A stretch of 43,755 bases of DNA from Spirochaetia bacterium. GTDB lineage: Bacteria > Spirochaetota > Leptospiria > Turneriellales > JAOUOS01. Both the position numbers and the translations under genes were made by a program. A model generated the notes under the pieces. That model made no database searches and was not told the DNA's origin. It saw only the letters and a program-made list of their open reading frames with translations. The stretch's first letter is position 1. Each line of letters starts with the position of its first letter. The stretch is from assembly GCA_029880285.1 (NCBI GenBank), contig JAOUOS010000027.1, positions 1 through 43,755 of the forward strand. The letters run 5' to 3'. This document shows positions 35,396 through 43,755 of this stretch, piece by piece.

Positions 35396-35911
35396 TTATC
35401 CAAATCCCCAATATTCTTTTGGTAAGAATACTTTATGGCTATGAAAATCCATAGCTATAGTATTATTCTTTACACTTCTAAATATTGCTATTTTAGAAAA
35501 AAGCTTTATTCCATACCAAAATAGATTTTCTTTACTAGTTTTTTCCTTTAATAGTCTGTCTAAAAACATAGCTATGGAGATTCGTATCAATTGAGAAACA
35601 CTTGTACTTAATATCATTGCACTATTTCTCAAAAGCATTTCATCATCGCCATAAAGACAAAGTTGATGCCTATGAATTTTATTATTTTTATTTAACTTGA
35701 TATCTTTATGTGTATTACTCAGCTTTTTTGTCCAACGCAGATTCTTCTTGTTTGACAATTGAAAAACACAATATCGTACAATCCATGAATATGACTTGCT
35801 ATGGATTTTCGCAGTTGACTGTATATTTTTCCAAGTCGATAAATCCATCCGTACTTCCCAGACATTTTTTATCTCTGTTTTAGCCCAGAGCGGCTGTTTT
35901 CTACACTTCAT
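35396..35911 (-). CDS. Uncharacterised protein with ribbon-helix-helix-like segment (spirochaete-type family)
   Basis: 171 aa, strongly basic and cytosolic. The middle segment (HRHQLCLYGDDEMLLRNSAM, then ILSTSVSQLIRISIAMFLDRL, ~82-121) reads like a strand followed by two helices, similar to CopG/Arc ribbon-helix-helix proteins. Flanking motifs are SYSWIVRYCVFQLSN at ~40 and FWYGIKLFSKI at ~131. I associate proteins with these motifs with multicopy lineage-specific families in spirochaete genomes; that is memory, not a search. It lies alone upstream of a tRNA gene. Function unknown; DNA binding is a guess. Confidence 0.55.
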   Translation of the reverse strand: MKCRKQPLWAKTEIKNVWEVRMDLSTWKNIQSTAKIHSKSYSWIVRYCVFQLSNKKNLRWTKKLSNTHKDIKLNKNNKIHRHQLCLYGDDEMLLRNSAMILSTSVSQLIRISIAMFLDRLLKEKTSKENLFWYGIKLFSKIAIFRSVKNNTIAMDFHSHKVFLPKEYWGFG

Positions 35912-36065
35912 ATTAATGTAATACCCCTCAAATTGAAAAATATCCCGCTTTTTATAAAAAAAAAATAAATTTATTTATGAGCTATGGAAAAACATATCAA
36001 TTAATATCATTTGCCCCAAAAACAATTGACGTTCTGTTTCAAAATGATTTCTTGCGTATTCAAAA

Positions 36066-36139
36066 GGGCCTATAGCTCAGTTGGTTAGAGCGACGGACTC
36101 ATAATCCGTTGGTCCCAGGTTCGAGTCCTGGTGGGCCCA
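36066..36139 (+). tRNA. tRNA with CAU anticodon (likely tRNA-Ile2, otherwise Met)
   Basis: A 74-nt cloverleaf: acceptor GGGCCTA pairs with TGGGCCC plus A73, D-arm AGCTCAGTTGGTTAGAGC, anticodon loop CTCATAA (CAT), T-arm CCAGGTTCGAGTCCTGG. C4-G69 and C5-G68 in the acceptor resemble elements recognised by TilS, favouring the lysidine-modified Ile2 species over elongator Met. CCA is not encoded. The EF-P ligase gene starts 22 bp downstream. Confidence 0.9.
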
Positions 36140-36161
36140 AATATTCTTTTCTTTTACCTAA

Positions 36162-37127
36162 ATGCATCCACAATCTTTAAAACAACAATCTATAAGAAAC
36201 CTAAGGCGTTTTTTGGAAGAAAATGAATTTCTCGAGAATTTTTCAAATCTTTTGGTAACATCGGCCGCCATTGAACCTTATATTGACCCTTTAAAAGTTA
36301 ATAACTATTATCTGCCTACGTCACCTGAGTTCGCGTTAAAAAAAGCTTTGGCCTTTGAACCAATGGATGTAAAAGGTATTTATGAAATTGCCCATGCTTT
36401 TAGAGATGATCCTGTTTCAAGTTATCATTCTAAAGAATTTACCATGATCGAATGGTATAAAAAAAATATAAAATATACCGAATTGCCCGATTTTTTAACT
36501 TTAATTATAAATTATCTGCTTGAAAAAATACCATCTGAAAATCTAGCAGCCAATTTTACAAAAAATATTCATCATATTTCAATTAAAGATCTATTTAAAT
36601 CTATTTTAAAAATTAATCTTCAAGCCAATTGGCCACTTAAAGAGTATGAAAAACTAGCTCAAAAAAATAATATCCATTGTAAAATATCAAATTTGGATAT
36701 AGATTCTTTGATAAAAAATGAATATCTTAAATCTGAAATTTTCACTGTTATTTTTGATAACTTAATACAGCCGCATTTAAAGGAAATGAATATTTGTTAT
36801 GTTTATGATTTTCCCCCTTTTTTAAGAGGTATGGCCGAACTTTCAGATACCGGATGGGCCAAGAGAGTGGAATGTTTTATTGAAGGGTTAGAAATAGCCA
36901 GCGGTTATCAAGAGATGAGTGATCCTAAAGAGATACAAAATCTCTGGGAAAATAATAACCTCATACGAAAAGCGATGGGTAAAGAAATCCATCCCCTTGA
37001 TGAAATGGTCATAGAAACCGCGCCCAAGATGAAAAATGTAAGCGGTATGGCCTTGGGACTTGAAAGACTTTTAATGAAACTTTATACTATAAATTCAATT
37101 CAATTTTTTAAACACTCCAGTTTTTGA
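36162..37127 (+). CDS. epmA: EF-P lysine ligase (EpmA/GenX/PoxA-like)
   Basis: A 321-aa class II aminoacyl-tRNA-synthetase-like protein, equivalent to the LysRS catalytic domain without the anticodon-binding domain. Motif 2 is seen as YEIAHAFRDDPVSSYHSKEFTMIEWY (~95-119), with TSPEFALKKAL before it. Motif 3 is GMALGLERLLM near the end; RVECFIEGLEIASGYQEM also matches the family. EpmA activates (R)-beta-lysine and attaches it to a conserved lysine of EF-P, helping ribosomes through polyproline stretches. The length equals that of E. coli EpmA (~325 aa). EpmB and EF-P are not in the window. Confidence 0.92.
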   Translation: MHPQSLKQQSIRNLRRFLEENEFLENFSNLLVTSAAIEPYIDPLKVNNYYLPTSPEFALKKALAFEPMDVKGIYEIAHAFRDDPVSSYHSKEFTMIEWYKKNIKYTELPDFLTLIINYLLEKIPSENLAANFTKNIHHISIKDLFKSILKINLQANWPLKEYEKLAQKNNIHCKISNLDIDSLIKNEYLKSEIFTVIFDNLIQPHLKEMNICYVYDFPPFLRGMAELSDTGWAKRVECFIEGLEIASGYQEMSDPKEIQNLWENNNLIRKAMGKEIHPLDEMVIETAPKMKNVSGMALGLERLLMKLYTINSIQFFKHSSF

Positions 37128-37206
37128 AATGCATTTTTTTCATTTTTAAAAACTAAATTCCGGTTGACCAAGTAACTAATTTTTTTCAGCAAACTAATAA
37201 ATAAAG

Positions 37207-38175
37207 ATGAAAGATTCTTCAAAGGTAAATTCTAATAACAAAGAGAAATATGCCCCTAACAACAGAACTATACGCCTTGATGAAAAAGAAAAAATAAAAT
37301 ATTTAAAAAACATAGTAAATATAAACGGTCAAAATAACGGTAGTATAGATAATCTTATTAATAAAATTATCTGCGGCGATACGTTTGAAATACTGCCTTA
37401 TCTTAAAAAAGAAACGTTTGATTTAATTATTATAGATCCGCCGTATAATTTAAGTAAAACCTTTAATTCGTCATCATTTAAAAAAACAAATGATATTGAA
37501 TATGAAAACTGGCTTGAAAAATGGATGAAACCTGTTCAACAAATCTTGAAAAATAACGGTTCTCTTTATATATGCTGCGACTGGCAATCGTCACCTATGA
37601 TATATAATATTGGTAAAAAATACTTTATACCGCAAAATAGAATTACATGGGAAAGAGAAAAAGGACGCGGTTCTAAGACAAACTGGAAAAATTCACTGGA
37701 AGATATTTATTTTTTTACTAAAACAAATGATTATAAATTCTATGTTGATAAAGTAAAAATTAAAAAAAAAGTACTAGCGCCTTATGTTGATGAAAAAGGA
37801 AAACCCAAAGACTGGCAAAAAACAGAAGAAGGCTCGTACCGATTAACGCATCCTTCAAATTTTTGGGGAGATATTACCATCCCTTTCTGGTCCATGCCCG
37901 AAAATACCGACCATCCTACACAAAAATCAGAAAAACTAATTGCTAAACTAATTTTAGCCAGTTCTGATGAAAATGATTTCATTTTAGATCCTTTCGGCGG
38001 CGCGGGAACTACGGCCGTTACCGCGAAAAAACTAAACAGAAGGTTTATTTCTATTGAAAAAGACGAACTTTACTGCTGTTTAACTCAAAAAAGACTTGAA
38101 ATGGCAGAAAAAGACAAAACAATTCAGGGTTATAAAGACAATTTTTTTTGGGAAAGGAATTCTTTGTATAAATAA
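37207..38175 (+). CDS. Solitary DNA methyltransferase (DPPY type, beta-class order)
   Basis: 322 aa. Catalytic motif IV LIIIDPPYNLSKTF at ~73-86, so N6-adenine (or N4-cytosine) methylation. The AdoMet-binding motif I (LDPFGGAGTTAVTAKKLNRRFISIE) is near the C-terminus, at ~258-282, with a target-recognition region between: the beta-class order. A CGDTFEILPYLK stretch precedes motif IV as usual. No restriction endonuclease gene is adjacent, so it is either an orphan regulator-type methylase or the remnant of a system. The stop codon is only two bases from the convergent GDPD gene. Confidence 0.88.
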   Translation: MKDSSKVNSNNKEKYAPNNRTIRLDEKEKIKYLKNIVNINGQNNGSIDNLINKIICGDTFEILPYLKKETFDLIIIDPPYNLSKTFNSSSFKKTNDIEYENWLEKWMKPVQQILKNNGSLYICCDWQSSPMIYNIGKKYFIPQNRITWEREKGRGSKTNWKNSLEDIYFFTKTNDYKFYVDKVKIKKKVLAPYVDEKGKPKDWQKTEEGSYRLTHPSNFWGDITIPFWSMPENTDHPTQKSEKLIAKLILASSDENDFILDPFGGAGTTAVTAKKLNRRFISIEKDELYCCLTQKRLEMAEKDKTIQGYKDNFFWERNSLYK

Positions 38176-38177
38176 TA

Positions 38178-39008
38178 TTATTTTTCGCAGCTATTTAAAT
38201 TAAAATAATTTTCATCTGTTAAAATAATTTTAATATTCTCATATTTCATTAATTGAGTTATTTTTTCTTTATCATTTACCGTAAACAAATGGAAGGGAAC
38301 GTTCTTGAAAGCATTAAACGCCTTTTCGCTAAACCTGTCATATCTCATTGAAAAAGCAGAAAAGTTCCCATAAATTAAATAATTTAATTTGTAAAATAAA
38401 CTCATCAATACAAAAGAAATACGCGGATTTTTTTCTGAGGGCAGAGCGATCCAATAGCTGGTATGAATATTTTTTTTAACAAAGTATGATAATTTTCTTG
38501 GTGACGGTGATTCTATTATTACTTTCTCGCTTAATTTATTTTTTTCTAATAAATTAAGCATTTTTTCTACAGATTCTTTTGTTTTATCATCAGATAAAGC
38601 AGCAAGATTTTTGAAATCAAGCCAGAAAAATAACTTATCATGATACTGTTTAAAAACTTCTTTTAATGTAAGAAGTTTGCCTTCTATTTTTTCATAAGGA
38701 AAGTTATGCGAAACTATAAAATCTTTTAAATCGACATCGTAAAAAATATCCAGCTCGGTTCCTTTCGCGCTTGAAAGCACAGCTTCGTTAAAACTTAACA
38801 GCGAATTTTCAGGAATTTTTGCATTATTTTTTTTTGTATAACCTTTATGGGCCCATGCTTTTTCACACAGCGAATAAAAAAAATTCGGCTTAATTTTTGA
38901 AAATTCGGTTTGAATATAATCTGATAAAATTAAAAATAAAATTAAAAAAACAAATAAAAATATCAATGTTACTTGTATTCTTCTATTTCTTAAAATATTG
39001 ATTCGCAT
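38178..39008 (-). CDS. Glycerophosphodiester phosphodiesterase-family membrane protein
   Basis: 276 aa. An N-terminal membrane anchor (~12-30, VTLIFLFVFLILFLIL) precedes a GDPD TIM-barrel. Conserved residues: His54 (AHKGY, with Lys where most members have Arg), PENS at 66-69, Glu85 and Asp87 (GTELDIFYD), His101 (SHN, with Asn where HD is usual). The metal-binding Glu/Asp/His set is kept, but the HRG Arg and HD Asp are substituted, so activity is likely but not certain. It hydrolyses glycerophosphodiesters to glycerol-3-phosphate in characterised members. It starts six bases after the PBP stop, so the two are probably one operon. Confidence 0.82.
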   Translation of the reverse strand: MRINILRNRRIQVTLIFLFVFLILFLILSDYIQTEFSKIKPNFFYSLCEKAWAHKGYTKKNNAKIPENSLLSFNEAVLSSAKGTELDIFYDVDLKDFIVSHNFPYEKIEGKLLTLKEVFKQYHDKLFFWLDFKNLAALSDDKTKESVEKMLNLLEKNKLSEKVIIESPSPRKLSYFVKKNIHTSYWIALPSEKNPRISFVLMSLFYKLNYLIYGNFSAFSMRYDRFSEKAFNAFKNVPFHLFTVNDKEKITQLMKYENIKIILTDENYFNLNSCEK

Positions 39009-39014
39009 TTTTAT

Positions 39015-41264
39015 TTATTGAAGCGGTATTTCTCTTACGACAGGTTTGTGTAAAGGACAAAAATAACGCGGCTCGGTACCTTCATAAAAAACCTGATCTT
39101 TAATAAAATGAGGGCATAAATTTTCTGCTCGAGGAACTCCTCCTGTTTCGGCGCAAAAATTTTCTTTTGTAATGCCCTCCAGTTTTTTATTTTCTAAAAA
39201 TCTAATCGGCGCAGATTCACTTCTTGCGTTTTTTATATATTCAATCCAAACTGGTGAACATAAAGCTCCCCCCGATCGCCCGCTGCCCAAAGTTATGTTA
39301 TTATCAGCGCCAAGCCATATGATAGAAACTTCATCTGATGTTAAGCCGGCAAACCAGGCATCTTTATAATCTGAGGTCGTACCTGTTTTTCCGGCGATTT
39401 CAAAGTTTATATAATCGGGATTTTTTTCTCTTAAATCATATACCCAGCTGGCTGTACCTTCATTTTCAAATATTTTTTGAAGTATAGAAATAACAATATA
39501 AGAAGCGGTTGAATCAAACACTTTTCTTTCTTTTGGCGGTTCAGCTTCCCATAGTAATTTATTGTTTTTATCATCTACCCTTAAAATAAAACGAGGCTCT
39601 ATGCTTATACCGTCATTTACCAGTGCAGAAAACAATTTAGCCATTTCTATGGGAGTAAAAACAGACGTACCCAGAGCGACACCCAGCTCACGAGGAATGT
39701 TTTTAGATACGTCATCATAAGACAAATGAAGTGCGTTTGAAATAACCTCTCTGAATTCATCAATACCGGCTGCCTGCAAAACTTTTATGGCGGGAATATT
39801 TCTACTTTGCTTAAGAGCTTCTGTTACAGTTATTTGACCCAAAAATTTATTGTCATAATTGTTATATTCGATATCACCTATTTTCATGGGTGAATCATCT
39901 ATTATTGAAGCCGCTGTTATATTTTGCTGTTTTATAGCGGTATAATAAACAAATGGTTTTATTAATGAACCAACCTGTCTTTTCGCCAAAATTGCGCGGT
40001 TAAACTGATTTTTTAATGAAAATTCATTGCCCCCTATTAAAGCTAAAACATAGCCAGATTTCGGATGTATTACAATAAAAGCTCCGTTTGTTTTTTCCTG
40101 CGCTTCGGTAAAAATATCAGCTTCTTTTTTTTTGCCTTTCTTCTTTAATTCTTTAATAAGTTGGCTATAATAATTTTTTTGCCTTAATACGCTCTTTTCA
40201 AGGGCCGACTGAGCAATACTTTGCCTTTTATAATCTAATGTTGTATAAATTTGAAGACCGCCTTTCATGACTTCATCAAAATCAAATATGTTTAATAAAC
40301 TTTGCATTACATAATCTAAAAAATGAGGAGCAAGATTAATTCTAAAAGCTCTGTCAGGAAAATCACCTATAGAAGATGTATATTCTCCGTTTTTTTCTTT
40401 TACCTTCCATATTTTTTTAAAACGCTTTTCTGCCTGTATTTTTTGATTATTATTAATATATGACATCTTCACCATAGAACTCAAAACAAGAGACTGTCTT
40501 TTTAAAGCTGTTTTTATATCATTTATGGGAGAAAACAAAGTAGGATTCGGCAAAAGACCCACAAGTATGGCGGCCTCGCCAAGAGTTAAATTAGCGGCCG
40601 ACTTGCTGAAAAAATAACCGGCCGCCGATTCGAATCCGTAATTGCTGTGCCCCATAAATATTAAGTTTAAATACATTTCTAAAATTTCATCTTTTGTGTA
40701 ATGCTCCTCTATTTCTTTTGCGCAAAAGTATTCAAAAATTTTTCTATCTAGTGTTTTTTCCTGCGTGGTAAAAAGAATTTTAGCAAGTTGCTGGGTTAAA
40801 GTAGACCCCCCTTGAGAGAACTTAAAAGAAAATATATTCGCTATAAAAGCTCTTAAAATTGCCGTATAATTAATTCCTTCATGCTCATAATATTTTCTAT
40901 CTTCGCTGGCAATTAACGCTTTAGGTAAAAAAGATGGCATCTTTTCAAGAGGTAAAAGAGTTCTTCTTTCTGTAAAAAATTCGCCAATAACTTTACCGTT
41001 TATGTCATAAACTCTTGAAGGAATCGCCACAGCGCCTAAGGTTATATCTCCCCCGCTTTCTTCTGCTGGCATAGGATTTCTTAACCTATCTAACTGCTGT
41101 TTGTATTTTATTAATTTATTTAATACGGTTTCTTTTTGAGAGTTCCATTTTATATATATAATTCCAAAGCGTAGCCCTAAAATCATTACAATAAAAACAG
41201 GAACAAGCCAAATTAATCTTTTTAAAGGAAGTAATTTCTTAATAAATTCAATTATTTTTTCCAT
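39015..41264 (-). CDS. Class A penicillin-binding protein (glycosyltransferase/transpeptidase)
   Basis: 749 aa, inner-membrane anchored (hydrophobic helix ~17-38). GT51 transglycosylase domain with catalytic EDRKYYEHEG at ~121-130 and QGGSTLTQQLAK at ~151-162. Transpeptidase domain with SLIK (acyl-Ser in GSLIKPF, ~437), SRN in KQSRNIPA, and KTGTT near 630. It polymerises and cross-links peptidoglycan. The C-terminal ~50 residues contain three to four cysteines (NFCAETGG, NLCPHF, YFCPLH), a possible disulfide or metal site. The layout fits PBP1A-type. Downstream of bL21 by 76 bp and directly upstream of the GDPD gene. Confidence 0.93.
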   Translation of the reverse strand: MEKIIEFIKKLLPLKRLIWLVPVFIVMILGLRFGIIYIKWNSQKETVLNKLIKYKQQLDRLRNPMPAEESGGDITLGAVAIPSRVYDINGKVIGEFFTERRTLLPLEKMPSFLPKALIASEDRKYYEHEGINYTAILRAFIANIFSFKFSQGGSTLTQQLAKILFTTQEKTLDRKIFEYFCAKEIEEHYTKDEILEMYLNLIFMGHSNYGFESAAGYFFSKSAANLTLGEAAILVGLLPNPTLFSPINDIKTALKRQSLVLSSMVKMSYINNNQKIQAEKRFKKIWKVKEKNGEYTSSIGDFPDRAFRINLAPHFLDYVMQSLLNIFDFDEVMKGGLQIYTTLDYKRQSIAQSALEKSVLRQKNYYSQLIKELKKKGKKKEADIFTEAQEKTNGAFIVIHPKSGYVLALIGGNEFSLKNQFNRAILAKRQVGSLIKPFVYYTAIKQQNITAASIIDDSPMKIGDIEYNNYDNKFLGQITVTEALKQSRNIPAIKVLQAAGIDEFREVISNALHLSYDDVSKNIPRELGVALGTSVFTPIEMAKLFSALVNDGISIEPRFILRVDDKNNKLLWEAEPPKERKVFDSTASYIVISILQKIFENEGTASWVYDLREKNPDYINFEIAGKTGTTSDYKDAWFAGLTSDEVSIIWLGADNNITLGSGRSGGALCSPVWIEYIKNARSESAPIRFLENKKLEGITKENFCAETGGVPRAENLCPHFIKDQVFYEGTEPRYFCPLHKPVVREIPLQ

Positions 41265-41340
41265 TTTATACGCATAAAAGGATAAATATATCTTAATATA
41301 TTAAAATACTTTTTTATTGAAATGTATTTTGTAAATAATA

Positions 41341-41652
41341 TTAAGCAGAAATAGATAATATTTCTAATTTTTGATAACGCTGCCGATGTCCCCAGCGCAA
41401 ATGATAGTTTTTTCTTTTTTTGTACTTAAAACCTCTAAGTTTTGGACCTTTTTCTTCTTGTATGACTTTGGCTTTAACACTCGCGTTTTTTATATAAGGT
41501 TTACCAACTTGAATATTGTCTTTATCTTGAATTAGCAAAACATTCTTAATCTCAATCTCTTTGCCTTCTTCAGTACCGGTTAATTCGGCATAAAATATTT
41601 GTTTAGGGGCCACTCTATATTGTTTACCGCCCATTTCAATTACCGCAAGCAT
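41341..41652 (-). CDS. rplU: 50S ribosomal protein bL21
   Basis: 103 aa from the ATG at 41652, which gives the standard bL21 start (MLAVIEMGGKQYRV). An upstream in-frame start would add an unnatural basic extension. The C-terminus has the usual KGPKLRGFKYKKRKNYHLRWGHRQRY rRNA-binding stretch (given here in parts: KGPKLRGFKYKK and YHLRWGHRQRY). Unlike in most bacteria, rpmA (bL27) and obgE do not follow; a PBP gene does. Confidence 0.95.
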   Translation of the reverse strand: MLAVIEMGGKQYRVAPKQIFYAELTGTEEGKEIEIKNVLLIQDKDNIQVGKPYIKNASVKAKVIQEEKGPKLRGFKYKKRKNYHLRWGHRQRYQKLEILSISA

Positions 41653-42039
41653 TCGCCAAAGTTTTATTTTTATACGCCGCGTCAATTAATTTCGAATAAT
41701 AAATATTAAATTCAATATTTTTTAAATCTTCTCAAGATTTATAAGAAATAATAAATGAATACAATATTTCATTGACAATCTGTTTTTATTTCATTTTTTA
41801 CCCTTACATTTTTTATTATTTTATAAAAAGTAATAAATTCCCCGATAGCGTAAGCTCGCGGGGCTCGCTTAGCATAAAACTTGGTATAGCCATAGGATAT
41901 TTGCAAGAGCGATAACTGTTTGAAAGAAAAGAAATTCCCCGATAGCTCTGCAAGCAGAGAGCCCGGGGGCCGCTCAGAAGAAAGCTCGGCATGGCCGGCT
42001 CTCATCGGTAGAGTGGTGAATGTTTGAAAGAAAAGAAAT
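41653..42039. repeat. Two degenerate tRNA-Asn 5'-end units upstream of the true tRNA
   Basis: The tRNA-Asn 5' end (ATTCCCCGATAGC) occurs at 41837-41849 and 41935-41946, besides the real gene at 42040. A 32-bp block, TGTTTGAAAGAAAAGAAATT plus CCCCGATAGCTC, is identical at 41917-41948 and 42021-42052. In the second unit, tRNA-like GATAGCTC and TCGGTAGAG are separated by about 55 bases rather than 2, filled with GC-rich palindromic sequence. The first unit is a more diverged relative. The remainder (41653-41830) is AT-rich and should contain the rplU promoter. Confidence 0.75.
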
Positions 42040-42096
<57 letters not shown>

Positions 42097-42112
<16 letters not shown>

Positions 42113-42185
42113 CATAATAATAAATAAGAGTTTATAGCTCTTAATGTAGAGAATTTCTCGTCTTGCAATGCCTGCGGCATCACTT
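42097..42185 (+). repeat. 89-bp direct repeat, copy 1 (contains tRNA-Asn 3' end)
   Basis: Identical to 42308-42396 at an offset of 211 bp. It spans the last 16 bases of tRNA-Asn and 73 bp of spacer. Confidence 0.9.
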
Positions 42186-42202
42186 CGTGCCGGGGAGCAT
42201 AT

Positions 42203-42230
42203 AAAACCCGCCCTTGTGGCGGGTTTTTTT
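42203..42230 (+). terminator. Rho-independent terminator after tRNA-Asn
   Basis: ACCCGCC, loop CTTGT, GGCGGGT, followed by a run of seven T, with additional A/T pairing at the base. Confidence 0.88.
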
Positions 42231-42265
42231 ATGCCTGCGCGTCGAACTTGTCGAACTCGCTTTTT

Positions 42266-42396
42266 GCAAGTTCGATACGACCGCAGGGAGTAACGAGCGA
42301 AGCGAGTAGTCTTGCTCGGGGAGCATAATAATAAATAAGAGTTTATAGCTCTTAATGTAGAGAATTTCTCGTCTTGCAATGCCTGCGGCATCACTT
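42266..42396 (+). repeat. tRNA-Asn 3'-half remnant with T-loop insertion, plus direct repeat copy 2
   Basis: GCAAGTTCGA (42266-42275) is the 5' side of the tRNA-Asn T-arm. A 33-bp insert (42276-42308, rich in GAGCGAAGCGAG-type palindrome) follows. Then GTCTTGCTCGGGGAG (42309 onward) completes the T-arm and acceptor. The second copy of the 89-bp repeat ends at 42396. Between 42397 and 42523 I see no gene; CTTTTCACGTGAAAG at ~42466 is a short palindrome. Confidence 0.75.
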
Positions 42397-42523
42397 GCGC
42401 GCCGGGGCATCAAGACAAATTATTTTTTTGATAATTTGCGATTCCTCTGGGGCAAACTGTGAAGTCTTTTCACGTGAAAGCCCCAGTTTTCATGTTATTT
42501 GGATGTCAGAGTCTCTTAACTAA

Positions 42524-43582
42524 TTATTGCTCTATCCATGGTTCGCCATCATCTATTTGAGTACCATATTCAAAAGTATATTCTACAGAATCTGTAACAA
42601 TCTTTAAGATATTACCGCATGAATCATACGTATAGTTGGTTGTTCTTGAAGAACCATTAAGTTCTATCTCTGTCTCGGTCAATAAATTTCCGCTGCTGTC
42701 ATACATATAGGTAAAGGAACCCGTTTCACCGGTAGAACTTTCCAGTGTCGCTGTTAATACATTTCCACTGCTGTCATATGTATAATTGGTCGTAACTGAC
42801 AAACCGGAAGAATATGTTTGTATCTCTGTTAACACATTCCCATTGCTGTCATACGTATACGTATAGTTAGTTGTACTTGACCAACCGGAAGAATTTGTTT
42901 GTATCGCTGTTAACACATTCCCATTGCTGTCATAGGTATAATCGGTCGCACCTGAATAACCGTATGAATCTTCAATTGTCGCTGTTAATACATTCCCATT
43001 GCTGTCATACGTATAGCTAATCGACCATGAATAACCGGAAGAATATGTTTGTATCTCTGTTAACACATTCCCATTGCTGTCATACGTATACGTATAGTTA
43101 GTTGTACTTGAAGAACCGTCAGCTTGTGTCTCTGTCAGTGTTAATATATTCCCGTTAGCGTCCCATGTTCGTATATCCTCAACAAGAAATGTGCCGTCAG
43201 GAGATGTATATGTTATTTTAACCGGCAAATATCTTGCTATACATTGGTCGCTAGTACTTGAAACACAATCTGCTGAACAAGTAGCATTACTTTCGTCGGG
43301 ATCATCGCATGTAGCATCGCCGCATACACTACCTGTTAAATTTAATTCTGTATCGCAAGTTGCATTACATGCCGTACAGCTTGCTGTACCATAGGCACAC
43401 CCGGTTTCTGTTGCTGTATTGCCGTCATCACAGGCCTCGCCGTTTTCAACTGTACCATTGCCGCATATCGATGTTTCAGTATTATTTGCATCTTCTTTCG
43501 TACAGCCTAAAAAAATCAAGCCTAACGACATTGAAAATATCATTAAGTATTCAATTAGTTTTTTTATATCCCTTAGATTCAT
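42524..43582 (-). CDS. Cysteine-rich lipoprotein with YD (Rhs-type) repeats
   Basis: About 352 aa from the ATG at 43582, which has GAGG eight bases upstream; the longer GTG start overlaps that ribosome-binding site. Lipoprotein signal with lipobox FLGC at ~27-30. Residues ~40-115 hold DUF4215-type units, including the CDDGNTATETGCAYGTASC variant shared with the 1940-aa protein. The rest is about eight YD repeats (YTYDSNGNVLTEIQT and variants), which wrap beta-sheet in Rhs/teneurin-type proteins, but there is no Rhs core signature, no DPxG cleavage motif and no toxin tip. It is thus a short, probably structural YD protein on the surface. Confidence 0.83.
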   Translation of the reverse strand: MNLRDIKKLIEYLMIFSMSLGLIFLGCTKEDANNTETSICGNGTVENGEACDDGNTATETGCAYGTASCTACNATCDTELNLTGSVCGDATCDDPDESNATCSADCVSSTSDQCIARYLPVKITYTSPDGTFLVEDIRTWDANGNILTLTETQADGSSSTTNYTYTYDSNGNVLTEIQTYSSGYSWSISYTYDSNGNVLTATIEDSYGYSGATDYTYDSNGNVLTAIQTNSSGWSSTTNYTYTYDSNGNVLTEIQTYSSGLSVTTNYTYDSSGNVLTATLESSTGETGSFTYMYDSSGNLLTETEIELNGSSRTTNYTYDSCGNILKIVTDSVEYTFEYGTQIDDGEPWIEQ

Positions 43583-43737
43583 TTTATTCACCTCTTTTAT
43601 AAAACATTTTATTCAAAAATAAGACCCTATTTTTTTTTTTGAGAAAAAGTCAAATATTTTAACATAATTTTTACAACTTTATATAAAAAATCAAAACTCA
43701 AATGAATTGTTTTCTGCCAGAGGCTGATTGGGTTACC

Positions 43738-43754
43738 AGCCTGTCAGCAGGCTG
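43738..43754. repeat. Short inverted repeat at window edge
   Basis: AGCCTG, loop TCAG, CAGGCT in the final bases, cut by the window end. It may begin a larger intergenic element. Confidence 0.35.
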
Positions 43755-43755
43755 T

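Noticed and set aside
42524..43582. Rhs/polymorphic toxin
   Set aside because: YD repeats are present, but the Rhs core, the autocleavage motif, a variable toxin tip and an immunity gene are all absent, and the protein is only ~350 aa.

Overview
The window is an AT-rich piece of a bacterial chromosome from a diderm (Gram-negative-type) organism. It has a TonB-dependent receptor, several Sec/lipoprotein signal peptides, an ECF sigma factor with a FecR-type anti-sigma factor, and tRNAs without encoded CCA ends. The lineage cannot be fixed from sequence alone. The 171-aa protein at 35396-35911 resembles a family I associate with spirochaetes, so an uncultured Spirochaetota-like lineage is my low-confidence guess.

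Region by region: (1) 1-23 kb is almost entirely minus-strand. It holds two giant cysteine-rich surface proteins (1940 and 2143 aa), purU, a cyclophilin, an ECF sigma/FecR pair followed by an outer-membrane-type protein and a 318-bp-repeat lipoprotein, a remnant of a response-regulator receiver domain, and an 847-aa lipoprotein. (2) 23-27 kb has a TonB-dependent receptor, a HEPN/MNT pair and an SDR oxidoreductase with a clear promoter. (3) 27.4-30.8 kb is a three-gene minus-strand cassette: a RecA-fold-like protein, a small helical protein and a B-family DNA polymerase, with a perfect hyphenated palindrome just upstream. (4) 31-35.9 kb holds another cysteine-rich lipoprotein, a membrane-anchored LuxR-type regulator, gene debris (Uma2 and GGDEF remnants), a SlyD-type FKBP, a YhhN-family membrane protein, a 58-aa exported peptide and the spirochaete-like protein. 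(5) 36-41.7 kb is housekeeping: tRNA(CAU), EpmA-like EF-P lysine ligase, a solitary adenine-type DNA methyltransferase, a GDPD-family protein, a class A PBP and ribosomal protein bL21. (6) 41.8-43.6 kb contains tRNA-Asn embedded in partial copies of itself, then a cysteine-rich YD-repeat lipoprotein.

Two themes stand out. First, five proteins share an N-terminal export signal and 'myxococcus cysteine-rich' (DUF4215-type) repeats but carry different C-terminal heads: Big_2/delta-60, Ig-like/PPC-like, PPC-like, a jelly-roll-like domain, and YD repeats. This is a mix-and-match surface display family, and its repeat arrays are visibly being homogenised by recombination. Second, the RecA-like/small protein/PolB cassette looks like a self-contained DNA-repair or damage-tolerance unit, similar in logic to ImuA-ImuB-DnaE2 but built on a family-B polymerase that appears to lack a working proofreading domain. 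It is the best candidate here for an under-described system.
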